Part shown: positions 1 to 8,020 of the stretch, piece by piece
How positions within the stretch are numbered: position 1 is the first letter of the stretch
How the letters are laid out: each line of letters starts with the position of its first letter
Notes under the pieces: generated by a model
The model's input: the letters and a program-made list of their open reading frames with translations, nothing else
Database searches by the model: none
Told to the model about the DNA's origin: nothing
Position numbers and translations under genes: made by a program
NCBI GenBank assembly: GCA_902635665.1
Contig: CACPOX010000001.1
Span: forward strand, 1 to 64,000
Reading direction: 5' to 3'
Source of the DNA: an uncultured Pelagibacteraceae bacterium
GTDB lineage: Bacteria; Pseudomonadota; Alphaproteobacteria; Pelagibacterales; Pelagibacteraceae
DNA length: 64,000 nt

Positions 1-734
1 AAACAATTATTGTAATGAATGATAACCAAACGCAAGAGAAAAAAGATTTACTTAGAAATCTTGGAGCTGAACTAAGATTGGTTCCACCTAAACCTTATAA
101 AGATGATAACAACTTTGTTAAAGTAGCAGCCAGACTTGCTGATGAATTAAGACCAGCAAATAATAACGGTGTAATTTGGGCTAACCAGTTTGATAATACT
201 GCAAACGCTAAAGGTCATTACGAAGGTACAGGACAAGAAATTTGGGATCAAACTGATGGTAAAGTTGATGGCTTTGTATGTTCTTCAGGAACTGGTGGAA
301 CCATTTCAGGTGTAAGTAATGCTCTTAAAGAAAAGAATAAAGATATAAAAGTTTATTTATCTGATCCAAAAGGTTCTGCACTTTATAATTATATAAAAAA
401 TGGAAAACTTAAATCAGAAGGTGGATCAATTACAGAAGGAATTGGCTCAAGTAGAGTAACAGCCAACTTTAGTGAAGCTAAAATTGATGATGCTTATTCA
501 ATAGATGACCATGAAGCATTACCTATACTTTATGATTTAATTCAAAATGAAGGCCTAAGTTTAGGTACTAGTTGTGGGATTAATATAGCAGGTGCAATAA
601 GAATGGGTAAAGAGTTAGGTCCTGGTAAAACTATAGTGACCATTCTTTGTGATAGAAGTGATAAGTATGCAACTAAGATGTTCAATAAAAAATTCTTAGA
701 AGAAAAAGGGCTACCTGTTCCTAATTGGTTTTAA
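1..734 (+). CDS. cysK: Cysteine synthase (PLP fold type II), 5'-truncated by window edge
   Basis: Makes cysteine from O-acetylserine and sulfide in the cytoplasm. Only the C-terminal ~244 residues are present: the frame is open leftward to base 3, ahead of the first visible ATG at base 15, so that ATG is internal. Visible family signatures are the phosphate-binding glycine loop SSGTGGTISG and the C-terminal motif GTSCGINIAGA; the PLP lysine lies upstream outside the window. It ends in a 4-base convergent overlap with the next gene. A cystathionine beta-synthase-like paralogue cannot be excluded from the C-terminal part alone, but the overall match is to the CysK/CysM family. Confidence 0.88.
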   Translation, partial: TIIVMNDNQTQEKKDLLRNLGAELRLVPPKPYKDDNNFVKVAARLADELRPANNNGVIWANQFDNTANAKGHYEGTGQEIWDQTDGKVDGFVCSSGTGGTISGVSNALKEKNKDIKVYLSDPKGSALYNYIKNGKLKSEGGSITEGIGSSRVTANFSEAKIDDAYSIDDHEALPILYDLIQNEGLSLGTSCGINIAGAIRMGKELGPGKTIVTILCDRSDKYATKMFNKKFLEEKGLPVPNWF

Positions 735-1147
735 GCGTAAATTTTATCTGCTAATCCGTAACAAAGGATAGAGCTTAAAATTAAAAACACGAAAGGAGCA
801 ATTATTCCTTCGTTGCTAGTTTTTTCATTTATTCCAGTTTTATCAATTTTAATTGAATAAAAATTTGTTAGAAAAACACAAGCATGAATAATTACTAATA
901 AAGTAAAGAAAGCCCAAGTTCCTTCTGTACCGTTAGGTCTTATGAACATTATATAAATTGCCATTATTACCCAACCAATCATTAACGCTCCAGCAAATCT
1001 TACAATAATTGCAGCACTATGATCTATATTAAACTTATCCATGAATGTTTTTGTTCCAACAATTGTTTGAAAACAATAAACAGCTATTCCAATAAAATGT
1101 GCAAGAAATACGATTAAATAAAATATTCCATTAAATTTCTCGATCAT
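731..1147 (-). CDS. Small integral membrane protein, unknown function
   Basis: 138 residues with four strongly hydrophobic segments (about residues 8-28, 44-67, 78-97, 113-133), so a four-helix inner-membrane protein. Starts at ATG with its 3' end overlapping the cysteine synthase stop by four bases. No motif that I recognise; charged residues lie only in the loops. It stands alone on this strand, with the divergent secreted-protein gene 160 bases away, so context gives no clue. Function unassigned. Confidence 0.7.
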   Translation of the reverse strand: MIEKFNGIFYLIVFLAHFIGIAVYCFQTIVGTKTFMDKFNIDHSAAIIVRFAGALMIGWVIMAIYIMFIRPNGTEGTWAFFTLLVIIHACVFLTNFYSIKIDKTGINEKTSNEGIIAPFVFLILSSILCYGLADKIYA

Positions 1148-1308
1148 TATTGAACATTATCAAAAAATAAAATCAAATTAAACAGCTAAAAACATCATTT
1201 CTATGTAATAAAAAATTGCATATCTGTGGCGCGATATAAACACAAGAGTCTCCACAATAAAAATGTAACAGTCTTTAATTACAGCTTAACTATTCAGAAA
1301 GGAATATT

Positions 1309-1791
1309 ATGCGAAAAATAATACTTACATTAGTTTTTACATTAATGTCTACTATATCATTTGCAGATGGTCATAGTGGAAAAATTAGTCTTGCTGGTTT
1401 TTTTGTTGGCGATGCTAAAGCTATTGTGGATGAAAAAGGAAACATCATGACTTTTACATACGAAGGTCAAAGTGGATTTAATGCAATTGAAGGTACTTCG
1501 TTTGGTGATAATTCATCACATCATTGTATAGGTGCAGGAACAATTCCAGGTAAAGGTTTTGAAATGGGTCACTGCAAAGTAATGTTTATAAATGGTGACA
1601 CAGCAATAATTTATTATGAAATAAAATTAGGTTACTCAATGGAAGGTACTTTTAAATGTATCAGTGGTACAGGTAGATATGAAGGTATCGAATGCAGTGG
1701 AACTACAGGTTACACACAAATTAAGTCTGCTCAGGAAGGTAGAATTCATGCAACCAACTACTACAGGGGCACTTATACATTAAAAAAATAG
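1309..1791 (+). CDS. Secreted periplasmic protein of unknown function
   Basis: 160 residues beginning with a clear Sec signal peptide (MRKIILTLVFTLMSTISFA, predicted cleavage before DGHSG). The mature part is Gly/Thr/Ser-rich and probably beta-structured, with four cysteines (in HHC, GHCK, FKC, IEC) that could form two disulfides in the periplasm. A good Shine-Dalgarno (GAAAGGA) sits before the ATG. I do not recognise the family. The repeated pattern of short beta-like stretches (FKCISGTGRYEGIECSGTTG) resembles small lipocalin-like or avidin-like exported proteins, but this is only an impression. Confidence 0.75.
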   Translation: MRKIILTLVFTLMSTISFADGHSGKISLAGFFVGDAKAIVDEKGNIMTFTYEGQSGFNAIEGTSFGDNSSHHCIGAGTIPGKGFEMGHCKVMFINGDTAIIYYEIKLGYSMEGTFKCISGTGRYEGIECSGTTGYTQIKSAQEGRIHATNYYRGTYTLKK

Positions 1792-1793
1792 GA

Positions 1794-1901
1794 AAACCAT
1801 ACGAAGAAAATACTACAAAAGAATGTGATAGTTTTATCTATAAATTAATCCCTAATTCAAAAAGTGAGATTGATAAACTAGTTAAATTAGGGATATACTA
1901 A
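1794..1901 (+). pseudogene. Possible 3' remnant of a gene (no start codon)
   Basis: In the gap after the secreted protein, a frame different from it reads about 35 protein-like residues (begins KPYEENTTKECD, ends IDKLVKLGIY) up to a TAA. There is no ATG, GTG or TTG giving a usable start, and the frame closes upstream at 1740. It looks like the C-terminal end of a lost gene or a frameshifted tail. Low confidence because random open stretches of this length occur. Confidence 0.25.
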
Positions 1902-1910
1902 AAATAAATA

Positions 1911-1916
1911 AGGAGG
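1911..1916 (+). promoter_or_regulatory. Strong Shine-Dalgarno AGGAGG
   Basis: Perfect AGGAGG five bases before the ATG at 1922. Most genes in this window have weak or no Shine-Dalgarno, so the 97-residue protein is likely translated strongly. Confidence 0.7.
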
Positions 1917-1921
1917 AAAAT

Positions 1922-2215
1922 ATGTACGTAAAAATAGAACAGAAGCTTTCAAAAGGTTTTAACTCTTGGAAGACAATGATGCTTGCAAATGGTGATAAAA
2001 TAAAAAAATATGGAATGACAATAGCCTTTGCAGGAGCAGAAAAAGAAGATGATAACTCTATGACTGTTTTAGTTCATTTTGAAACACCAGAAGGCCTAAA
2101 AGGTTTTGGTGGAGATGAAGAACTAACTCAAGCAAGAATAGACTGTGGAGTTATTATGGATCAATCTAAAATGACTATAATGACTGATGACTCAGTTATG
2201 AATCATAAGGGATAA
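1922..2215 (+). CDS. Small soluble protein, possible ferredoxin-fold (DUF3764-like)
   Basis: 97 residues, no signal peptide or membrane segment. The pattern of an N-terminal beta strand and helix (KIEQKLSKGFNSWKTM) followed by a strand (MTVLVHFETPEGLKGF) resembles small dimeric alpha/beta-barrel proteins, of which DUF3764 is one marine family; this assignment is from memory and weak. It has the best ribosome-binding site in the neighbourhood and lies six bases before the GYD-domain gene, so the two are probably cotranscribed. Function unknown. Confidence 0.65.
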   Translation: MYVKIEQKLSKGFNSWKTMMLANGDKIKKYGMTIAFAGAEKEDDNSMTVLVHFETPEGLKGFGGDEELTQARIDCGVIMDQSKMTIMTDDSVMNHKG

Positions 2216-2221
2216 AATTAA

Positions 2222-2545
2222 ATGTCTAAGTTTTATGTAATAGGTAAAGCTAGTCCTGAGCTATTAAAAAGGATGCATGCAGATCCATTGGCAGATAGAG
2301 GTGCAGTAATGAAATCCATGAGTGATAGTCTTGGTGTTAAAGCAATAAGTTATGAATGGTTAAGGGGTCGTTTTGATGTTTTATTCTGTGTTGAAGGAGA
2401 TTATGAAAGTGTTCTTGCAATGAAAGTAACTGTACTTAATAGTGGAATGATGACTGATTTGATGGTTCATGAAGTTTTTGATTATAACAGCGCATTTAAA
2501 AAAGCCGCTGATGTCTCAAAAAACTACAAAAAACCAAGTGAATAA
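2222..2545 (+). CDS. GYD-domain protein
   Basis: 107 residues. The centre (YEWLRGRFDVLFCVEGDYES, then VLAMKVTVLNSG) matches the GYD domain pattern, where a Gly-Tyr/Phe-Asp strand is followed by a hydrophobic strand and a helix ending in a Ser-Gly turn. GYD proteins are small ferredoxin-fold proteins of undefined role. Six bases after the previous gene and eight before the L-fuconate dehydratase, so part of a plus-strand operon; a role beside that enzyme is possible but not shown. Confidence 0.7.
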   Translation: MSKFYVIGKASPELLKRMHADPLADRGAVMKSMSDSLGVKAISYEWLRGRFDVLFCVEGDYESVLAMKVTVLNSGMMTDLMVHEVFDYNSAFKKAADVSKNYKKPSE

Positions 2546-2553
2546 TATCAGTC

Positions 2554-3840
2554 GTGAAAGTAACAGGTATTAAAGCTCAGGATATTCGCTTTCCAACTTC
2601 TAAAGAAAACTTAGGTACAGACGCAGTTCACGTTGACTGTGATTATTCTGCTACCTATGTAACAATAGTTACGGAAGACAAAAATCTTAATGGTATTGGT
2701 CTTACTTTTACAATTGGTAAAGGTAACGATCTATGCTGTAAAACTATAGAATACTTTAAAGAATTTATTTTAAATAAAGATGTTGAGGATATTGAAACTA
2801 ATATTCTTGAGATTTGGAAAAAAATAACTAACCACAGTCAGCTTCGTTGGGTTGGTCCAAGCAAAGGAGTTACCCATCTTGCTGCAGCTGCTTTTTTTAA
2901 TGCTATTTGGGATTTGATATCAAAGTATCATGAAAAACCTTTCTGGAGGTATATTATCGATTTAGAAACAGATGATTTAGTAAACAAGTTATGTTTTTCT
3001 TATCTAGATGATGTAATTACTAAAGAAGAAGCTAAAAAAATAATAAATAATAATAAACAAAAACTTCCAAAAGATACATCAGAATTAAACTCAACTGTTT
3101 TTCCCGCTTATACTACTGCAGTAGGATGGCTTGGATATTCTGATGATAAGATGGTGAAATTAGCAAAAGAGAATCTTGATAAAGGTTGGACACATTTTAA
3201 AATGAAAGTTGGTCAGAATATCGAAAGAGATATTCATAGATGTAAATTAATTAGAAATATTATTGGTGATGATAAAAAGCTAATGGTTGACTCAAATCAA
3301 ATCTGGAGCGTTAACGAAACAATTGAATATATAGGTAAATTAAAGGAATTTGATATTATGTTCTATGAAGAACCCACAAATCCAGACGATATATTAGGTT
3401 TTAAAAAAATTAAGAATGCACACCCTGATATAAAATTAGCAACAGGCGAAATGATTCAAAATGCTGTTATGTTTAAACAATTTATTGAAAATAAATCTTT
3501 GGACTATTGTCAGATAGATAGCTGTCGAATAGCTAGTATTAACGAAATTTTACCAGTTTTATTAATTGCCAGCAAGTTCAATATTCCTGTTATACCTCAT
3601 GCTGGTGGTGTTGGATTATGCGAGTATGTTCAGCATTTAAATTTAATTAATAAGTTTATCATCACTAATAACAGTTTAAGTTTAAGCGAATACGCAGAAA
3701 GTTGCTCTGAACACTTTGAAAATCCAGCTAAAATTAGTAATGGCGGATATGTAGCACCGACATCTCCAGGTTATTCAGTTAAAATTAAAGATAATTCAAT
3801 TAAAAAATTTGATTACAATGAAGGCACATATTGGAATTAA
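2554..3840 (+). CDS. fucD: L-fuconate dehydratase (enolase superfamily)
   Basis: Dehydrates L-fuconate to 2-keto-3-deoxy-L-fuconate in the non-phosphorylated L-fucose pathway. 428 residues, GTG start. N-terminal capping domain shows FucD-type sequences (DIRFPTSKENLGTDAVH, GLTFTIGKGND, LRWVGPSKGVTHLA). The barrel carries the catalytic set: KxK in HFKMKVGQ, Asp in MVDSNQ, Glu in FYEEPTNPD, Glu in TGEM, and the His base in IPHAGGVGLCEYVQH. This is close to Xanthomonas FucD and human ENOSF1 as I remember them. The downstream steps (SDR, FAH hydrolase) are encoded 10 kb away on the other strand. High confidence for the family, good for the substrate. Confidence 0.88.
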   Translation: MKVTGIKAQDIRFPTSKENLGTDAVHVDCDYSATYVTIVTEDKNLNGIGLTFTIGKGNDLCCKTIEYFKEFILNKDVEDIETNILEIWKKITNHSQLRWVGPSKGVTHLAAAAFFNAIWDLISKYHEKPFWRYIIDLETDDLVNKLCFSYLDDVITKEEAKKIINNNKQKLPKDTSELNSTVFPAYTTAVGWLGYSDDKMVKLAKENLDKGWTHFKMKVGQNIERDIHRCKLIRNIIGDDKKLMVDSNQIWSVNETIEYIGKLKEFDIMFYEEPTNPDDILGFKKIKNAHPDIKLATGEMIQNAVMFKQFIENKSLDYCQIDSCRIASINEILPVLLIASKFNIPVIPHAGGVGLCEYVQHLNLINKFIITNNSLSLSEYAESCSEHFENPAKISNGGYVAPTSPGYSVKIKDNSIKKFDYNEGTYWN

Positions 3841-3871
3841 TATTATCAATAAATAAAAGAAAGGAATAATT

Positions 3872-4192
3872 ATGTCTATTTTAGAAAAATATAGTACTGC
3901 GCTAAAAAATAAAGATGAAGCAGCTATGAATGATCTTTTGCATGATGATTTTAAATTTACAATGCATAAGTCAGGAAATGTTTTAACCAAAAGTGATGTT
4001 ATCAAATGGGCAATGAGTGGTGATATTAATCAAGATAAGGCTAGAATTGTTTATGAGAATGACAAAGTTGGTATTCATCATGCATTTGTAACTTTTAATG
4101 ATGGAAATGTTGAGGCGGTAATGGCAGTTTATAAATATGACAACGGCAAAATCGTAAGTTTAGAAACTGGCGCTACTCCAATGCCAAAATAA
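3872..4192 (+). CDS. SnoaL/NTF2-like protein
   Basis: 106 residues with the NTF2-like layout: N-terminal helices (ILEKYSTALKNKDEAAMNDLL), the HDDFKF turn, and C-terminal strands with NVEAVMAVYKYDNGKI. Cytosolic, no signal peptide. Preceded by a Shine-Dalgarno (AAAGGAA). NTF2-like proteins include isomerases, binding proteins and orphan folds, so substrate is not predictable. It lies 31 bases after fuconate dehydratase and may be in its operon. Confidence 0.7.
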   Translation: MSILEKYSTALKNKDEAAMNDLLHDDFKFTMHKSGNVLTKSDVIKWAMSGDINQDKARIVYENDKVGIHHAFVTFNDGNVEAVMAVYKYDNGKIVSLETGATPMPK

Positions 4193-4230
4193 TTATATAT
4201 ATTTGGCGAGATTTCATTTAAGATTATTAA

Positions 4231-4563
4231 ATGAGTCTTGCCACTTCTTATTTATTACTGGGTTTAGCTGTTTTCTTAGGAGTTACTTCAAATAGTTTCG
4301 CAAAAAGTGCTGATGGCTTTACCCTTCTTTTTCCAAGTGTAATTACTGCAATTACAATTGTATTATGTATGTATGCTCTTTCATTGGTAATGAAAAATAT
4401 TCCAATGGGAATCACTTATGCTTCTTTTGCAGGCTTAACAATTATAGCAACTGTTTTTGTAGGAGTAACTAGATTTAATCAAGTGCCTAATTTATATTCA
4501 TTAATTGGTTTAGCTTTTATTGTTGTTGGTGTTTTGATGGTCAACCTGTTAGGTAATAATTAA
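4231..4563 (+). CDS. SMR-family membrane protein lacking Glu14 (paralogue A)
   Basis: 110 residues, four transmembrane helices, with the small multidrug resistance pattern: the NSFAKSADGF turn after helix 1 (EmrE has LMKFSEGF), then IPMGITYASFAGL in helix 3 and the closing LIGLAFIVVGVLMVNLL helix. Aligning Lys25 with EmrE Lys22 puts Gly17 where EmrE has Glu14, the residue that binds both proton and substrate. It should therefore not work as a proton-coupled drug antiporter. A second copy with the same change follows 230 bases later, and the two probably form a heterodimer. Family firm, function unknown. Confidence 0.85.
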   Translation: MSLATSYLLLGLAVFLGVTSNSFAKSADGFTLLFPSVITAITIVLCMYALSLVMKNIPMGITYASFAGLTIIATVFVGVTRFNQVPNLYSLIGLAFIVVGVLMVNLLGNN

Positions 4564-4565
4564 CC

Positions 4566-4793
4566 ATGATTAATAAAAAATATGCTCAGCCCTTATTTAT
4601 GATTTTAATGTCCTTAGGTATGAGTGTTATTATGAGTGGAGTAGTTGTAGCTGTGAATACAGGTATTTCAGATGGTTTCTTTTTTAGATGGGGATACTCT
4701 ATAATTTTTGCATATCCTATTGCTTTGATAGCTGCATTTACTTTAGCTCCTTTAATGAGACCTTTGGTTAATAAAATTGCATCAAAAGAATAA
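4566..4793 (+). CDS. DUF2798-like two-helix membrane protein
   Basis: 75 residues with two hydrophobic helices (about 10-30 and 45-67) separated by a loop with FFFRWGYS, and an ending APLMRPLVNKI, which is the DUF2798 pattern. Start lies two bases after the first SMR gene and the stop two bases before the second, so all three are surely cotranscribed. Its position between the two SMR-like halves suggests a shared membrane complex, which is inference. Confidence 0.75.
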   Translation: MINKKYAQPLFMILMSLGMSVIMSGVVVAVNTGISDGFFFRWGYSIIFAYPIALIAAFTLAPLMRPLVNKIASKE

Positions 4794-4795
4794 TT

Positions 4796-5131
4796 ATGAA
4801 ACCATTATTAGGATATTTATTTTTAGCTAATGGAATAATTTTCGGCATTGCATCAAATAGTTTTGCTAAAATTTCTGAAGGATTTACCAAACTAACTCCT
4901 TCTATTCTGTGTATTTTATTCATGTGTATTACAATGTTTTCAATTGCAAAAGCAATGTCAGCACTTCCAGTTGGATTTGCCTACTCTACTTACAGTGGTC
5001 TTACTGTTACAGGAGTTGTCCTTTTTGCCGTTTTAAAATTTAATCAAGTACCCAATATTTATGGAACTATTGGAATTATCTTTATTATTATTGGTGTAGT
5101 AATGGTTAATTACCTTGGCCGACTAAACTGA
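4796..5131 (+). CDS. SMR-family membrane protein lacking Glu14 (paralogue B)
   Basis: 111 residues, four transmembrane helices, clearly homologous to the gene two places upstream (shared NSFAK turn, FNQVPN loop and closing GVVMVNYLG helix). As in that copy, the position equivalent to EmrE Glu14 is Gly17. Paired SMR genes usually form heterodimers (as in EbrAB), but at least one partner normally keeps the Glu. The 3' end overlaps the convergent DUF952 gene by 22 bases. Confidence 0.85.
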   Translation: MKPLLGYLFLANGIIFGIASNSFAKISEGFTKLTPSILCILFMCITMFSIAKAMSALPVGFAYSTYSGLTVTGVVLFAVLKFNQVPNIYGTIGIIFIIIGVVMVNYLGRLN

Positions 5132-5481
5132 TATTTTTTTAATATCTCTGGGAGCTCATAACTTCCATCCTCATTTAATGTTAAATCATATTCGTTTACA
5201 ACCGTGCTGGTATCTAAAGTTGAATATAAATGAGGATACATGTCTCCATTTGATGCTTGTTCCCATAATAAATGTTCAAGCTTAAAAGCATTTACTCTTA
5301 ACAAAACAAGATTTTCTTTTTTGGAGTAATGTTTGTTTAAAGTTTCCATTACCTGATCCTCTTCTGAAAAGTGAATATATCCATCTTTAAGATCTTTTTC
5401 TGACCCACCATAAGTTCCAGATTGTTTGGCCTTTTGCCACTCATCTTTATCTATAACTTTGAAAATAAATTCTAAATTCAT
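5110..5481 (-). CDS. DUF952 family protein
   Basis: 123 residues, soluble. It has the DUF952 pattern: N-terminal IFKVIDKDEWQKAKQSGTY, the central GYIHFSEEDQVMETLNKHY, and HLYSTLD with NEYDLTLNEDGSY near the end. The family has an ADP-ribosyltransferase-like fold of undefined biochemical role. One base separates its start from the upstream DUF924 gene, so DUF924-DUF952 are cotranscribed. Confidence 0.8.
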   Translation of the reverse strand: MNLEFIFKVIDKDEWQKAKQSGTYGGSEKDLKDGYIHFSEEDQVMETLNKHYSKKENLVLLRVNAFKLEHLLWEQASNGDMYPHLYSTLDTSTVVNEYDLTLNEDGSYELPEILKKYQFSRPR

Positions 5482-5482
5482 T

Positions 5483-6046
5483 TTACCATGAAGAATTTGG
5501 ACCTTTTAAGAATTCTATTTCTTCTTCAGTAGATTCTCTTTCTAAAATTTCATTTCTATGAGGATATCTATGAAATTGTCTTATTACTTTTGTATGATCT
5601 TGCCAAAATTTTTTTATTTTATTGTAACCTTCGTGCTCTCTTAAATATTTATTTAACAAATAATAAGCCATTTCATGATCACTAATTTCCTCACTATGAA
5701 TTAATGGTAGTAACATAAATAATCTTTGATTAACGTTCATAGCTTCTAAATAACCTGAATAAACTGCATCATTTACAATCAATCTAGTTTTTTGATCTTG
5801 AGCAAAAGCTTTTTTATCATTTCTAAACATATTACGAGAGAACTGGTCAAAAAGTATAACTAAAGCTAAACAGCTCATGGGGTTATCCTGCCAATCATCA
5901 TATTCATTTTGGCATGCAAGCCCATAATCTTTTAAGAAATTATCTCTAATTTTTTGATCAAATTTTTCATCTTTTTTGAAGTGCATTTCCGAAGGTGTTT
6001 CTTTAAACCAGAAATCTAAAATTTCTTGTGCTCTTTCTGATATCAT
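5483..6046 (-). CDS. DUF924 family protein
   Basis: 187 residues, mostly helical. Family signatures are EILDFWFKE at the start, ALVILFDQFSRNMFR in the middle, the LPLIHSEE stretch and FHRYPHRNEILERES at the end. DUF924 has a TPR-like alpha fold and no known activity. The start overlaps the upstream phosphatase stop by four bases, indicating translational coupling. Confidence 0.85.
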   Translation of the reverse strand: MISERAQEILDFWFKETPSEMHFKKDEKFDQKIRDNFLKDYGLACQNEYDDWQDNPMSCLALVILFDQFSRNMFRNDKKAFAQDQKTRLIVNDAVYSGYLEAMNVNQRLFMLLPLIHSEEISDHEMAYYLLNKYLREHEGYNKIKKFWQDHTKVIRQFHRYPHRNEILERESTEEEIEFLKGPNSSW

Positions 6047-6849
6047 TCAGCTAGTGGTTTTAATAATTTTAAAATCATTTTATGATTGCTCATATTATTT
6101 GAGACAATGATATTTCCCCCAACCACAGGATTTTTATTTCCCCATGTAGTCACTATTGCACCACTTGCTCTTACTATCGGCATAATTGGATGAATATCCC
6201 AAATTTTATTTGCACATTGTGAAACCATTTCAAGCCTTCCTTCTGCTAATTGGCAATATGTCAATGCATCAAAACAAGGAAATTGCATTCGTTTGATAAA
6301 TTTTTTAATTTTTGATTGTTGTTTCAAAGTTAATTGATTATGGAAAGCAGCAGCTAATTTTGCATTAGCAAAATTTAATTTACTATTAACTTTAAGTTTT
6401 CTTTTTTTATTATTTTCAAAAACATATGCCGTATTTTTATTTACATTTAAATAATATTTTCTCATTTTAGGAAAATTTGCTAATCCTAAAACTGGCTCTC
6501 CATTATAATTTAATGAAATAAGGTTGCTCCAGCTAGGATTACCTACTACATATGATCTGGTTCCATCAATTGGGTCAATTACCCATGAAAACTCACTTTT
6601 AGTATTTTTGTGACCATACTCCTCACCTATAATTTGGTGATTTGGAAATTTTTTTGAAATTTTAGATCTTATAAATTTTTCAAATGCTTTGTCAGATGTA
6701 GTTACTGGATCATAACCTTTACCTTTCATCTTATTAGTTATCTTGAATGGTTTATCTAACTTGGTATAGTAAAATCTTGTTAAATCTTTAGCAAGTTGAT
6801 TTAAAAAGCTTGCATATATTGGATATTTTTTTGTATCAAATTTTTTCAC
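6043..6849 (-). CDS. Inositol-monophosphatase family phosphatase, HisN-type histidinol-phosphatase candidate
   Basis: Mg-dependent phosphatase, 268 residues. Metal site motifs are visible: DPVTTSDKA (47-55), GEEYG (Glu76/Glu77), WVIDPIDGTRSY (Asp92, Asp95) and WDIHPIMPIVRASGA near the C-terminus. The DGTRSY wording and length fit the HisN histidinol-phosphatases of alphaproteobacteria better than inositol or CysQ phosphatases, but the substrate is an inference. First gene of a short minus-strand operon with DUF924 and DUF952. Confidence 0.75.
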   Translation of the reverse strand: MKKFDTKKYPIYASFLNQLAKDLTRFYYTKLDKPFKITNKMKGKGYDPVTTSDKAFEKFIRSKISKKFPNHQIIGEEYGHKNTKSEFSWVIDPIDGTRSYVVGNPSWSNLISLNYNGEPVLGLANFPKMRKYYLNVNKNTAYVFENNKKRKLKVNSKLNFANAKLAAAFHNQLTLKQQSKIKKFIKRMQFPCFDALTYCQLAEGRLEMVSQCANKIWDIHPIMPIVRASGAIVTTWGNKNPVVGGNIIVSNNMSNHKMILKLLKPLAE

Positions 6850-6916
6850 AGAGAACTCTTACTATTTAATTTATGTTGATTAAAGTTAAATTTTAAATAA
6901 TCCTTGGCTGAATAGT

Positions 6917-8020
6917 ATGAAAATTGAGCTAATTAAAAACAAGGTTTATTTTAATAATGGGTCTGAAAAAAAAGAAATTCACCCATTCTGGTTACGTGAA
7001 AGAGCAAATGGCGAAGAATATTTAGATAAAGGAACTCAGCAAAGACTTTTTGATCCTACCTTTCTAAGTAATGATGTTTCAATAAATAAAGCCAACATTA
7101 ATGAAAAATATTTAGAAGTTGATTTTAATGACGGTGTTAATTCAAAACTAGAAATAGATAAAATCGCTTCTGAGTTTTCTAAAGAAGATATTGTAATTAG
7201 GTCTATAGAAAAAACTAAATGGGACTCCAATCTAAAAAATATTAAAAATTTTGAATACCAGGAAAATTTTTATGAGAGTAAAGAAATGCATGATTTACTT
7301 GTTTCATTTTATAAATATGGATTTGTTGTAGTAAAAAATATTCCAACACCAAAAAATTACATCGTGGAATTTGCAAATTCTATAGGAAGTGTTCGAAGAA
7401 CAAATTTTGGTGAATATTTTGACGTAAAATCTAAACCTGATCCTAACGATCTTGCTTATACACCTTTAGCTTTAGCACCTCATACAGATAATCCTTATAG
7501 AAATCCTGTACCATGTATTCAGCTTTTACATTGTATTGAAAATAAAGTTTCTGGTGGGCTATCAACACTGGTAGATGGTTATACAGTTACTGAAGATTTA
7601 AAAAATGAATACCCAGAATTTTACAAAATATTAACTGAGGTAAAAGTAAGATTTAGATTTATTGATAAAGAAGTTATTCTAGAAACAATTTCTCCTTTAA
7701 TTGAATTAAATGATGATAAAAGTTTCAAGCAAGTAAGATTTAGTCCCAGATTAGACTATGTTCCAATTTTAGAAAAAGAAAAATTAGATCTTTATTATCA
7801 AGCGAGGAAAAAAATATCTGAAATGTATAATTCAGATAAATATAGAATTGAATTTAAACTCGAGCCAAAAGACTTAATGATGATGGACAATCACAGGCTT
7901 CTCCATGGGAGAACAGCCTATGAAACAAAGGAAGGTGAGAGATTTTTACAAGGTTGTTACATTGATTATGATAGTACAGAGGGAAAACTCAGACATTTAA
8001 AAAGAAAATTTAATCTTTAA
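6917..8020 (+). CDS. Gamma-butyrobetaine-hydroxylase-like Fe(II)/2-oxoglutarate dioxygenase
   Basis: 367 residues with an N-terminal GBBH-like zinc domain (about 1-95, opening IHPFWLRERANGEEYLD) and a TauD-type catalytic domain. Iron ligands are His189 and Asp191 (APHTDNPYRN) and the distal His330 (NHRLLHGRTAYE). The family includes gamma-butyrobetaine hydroxylase (makes carnitine) and trimethyllysine dioxygenase. The N-terminal domain lacks the usual Cys ligands, so zinc binding is doubtful. A trimethylammonium substrate would fit the osmolyte genes elsewhere in the window. Divergent from the phosphatase operon. Confidence 0.78.
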   Translation: MKIELIKNKVYFNNGSEKKEIHPFWLRERANGEEYLDKGTQQRLFDPTFLSNDVSINKANINEKYLEVDFNDGVNSKLEIDKIASEFSKEDIVIRSIEKTKWDSNLKNIKNFEYQENFYESKEMHDLLVSFYKYGFVVVKNIPTPKNYIVEFANSIGSVRRTNFGEYFDVKSKPDPNDLAYTPLALAPHTDNPYRNPVPCIQLLHCIENKVSGGLSTLVDGYTVTEDLKNEYPEFYKILTEVKVRFRFIDKEVILETISPLIELNDDKSFKQVRFSPRLDYVPILEKEKLDLYYQARKKISEMYNSDKYRIEFKLEPKDLMMMDNHRLLHGRTAYETKEGERFLQGCYIDYDSTEGKLRHLKRKFNL

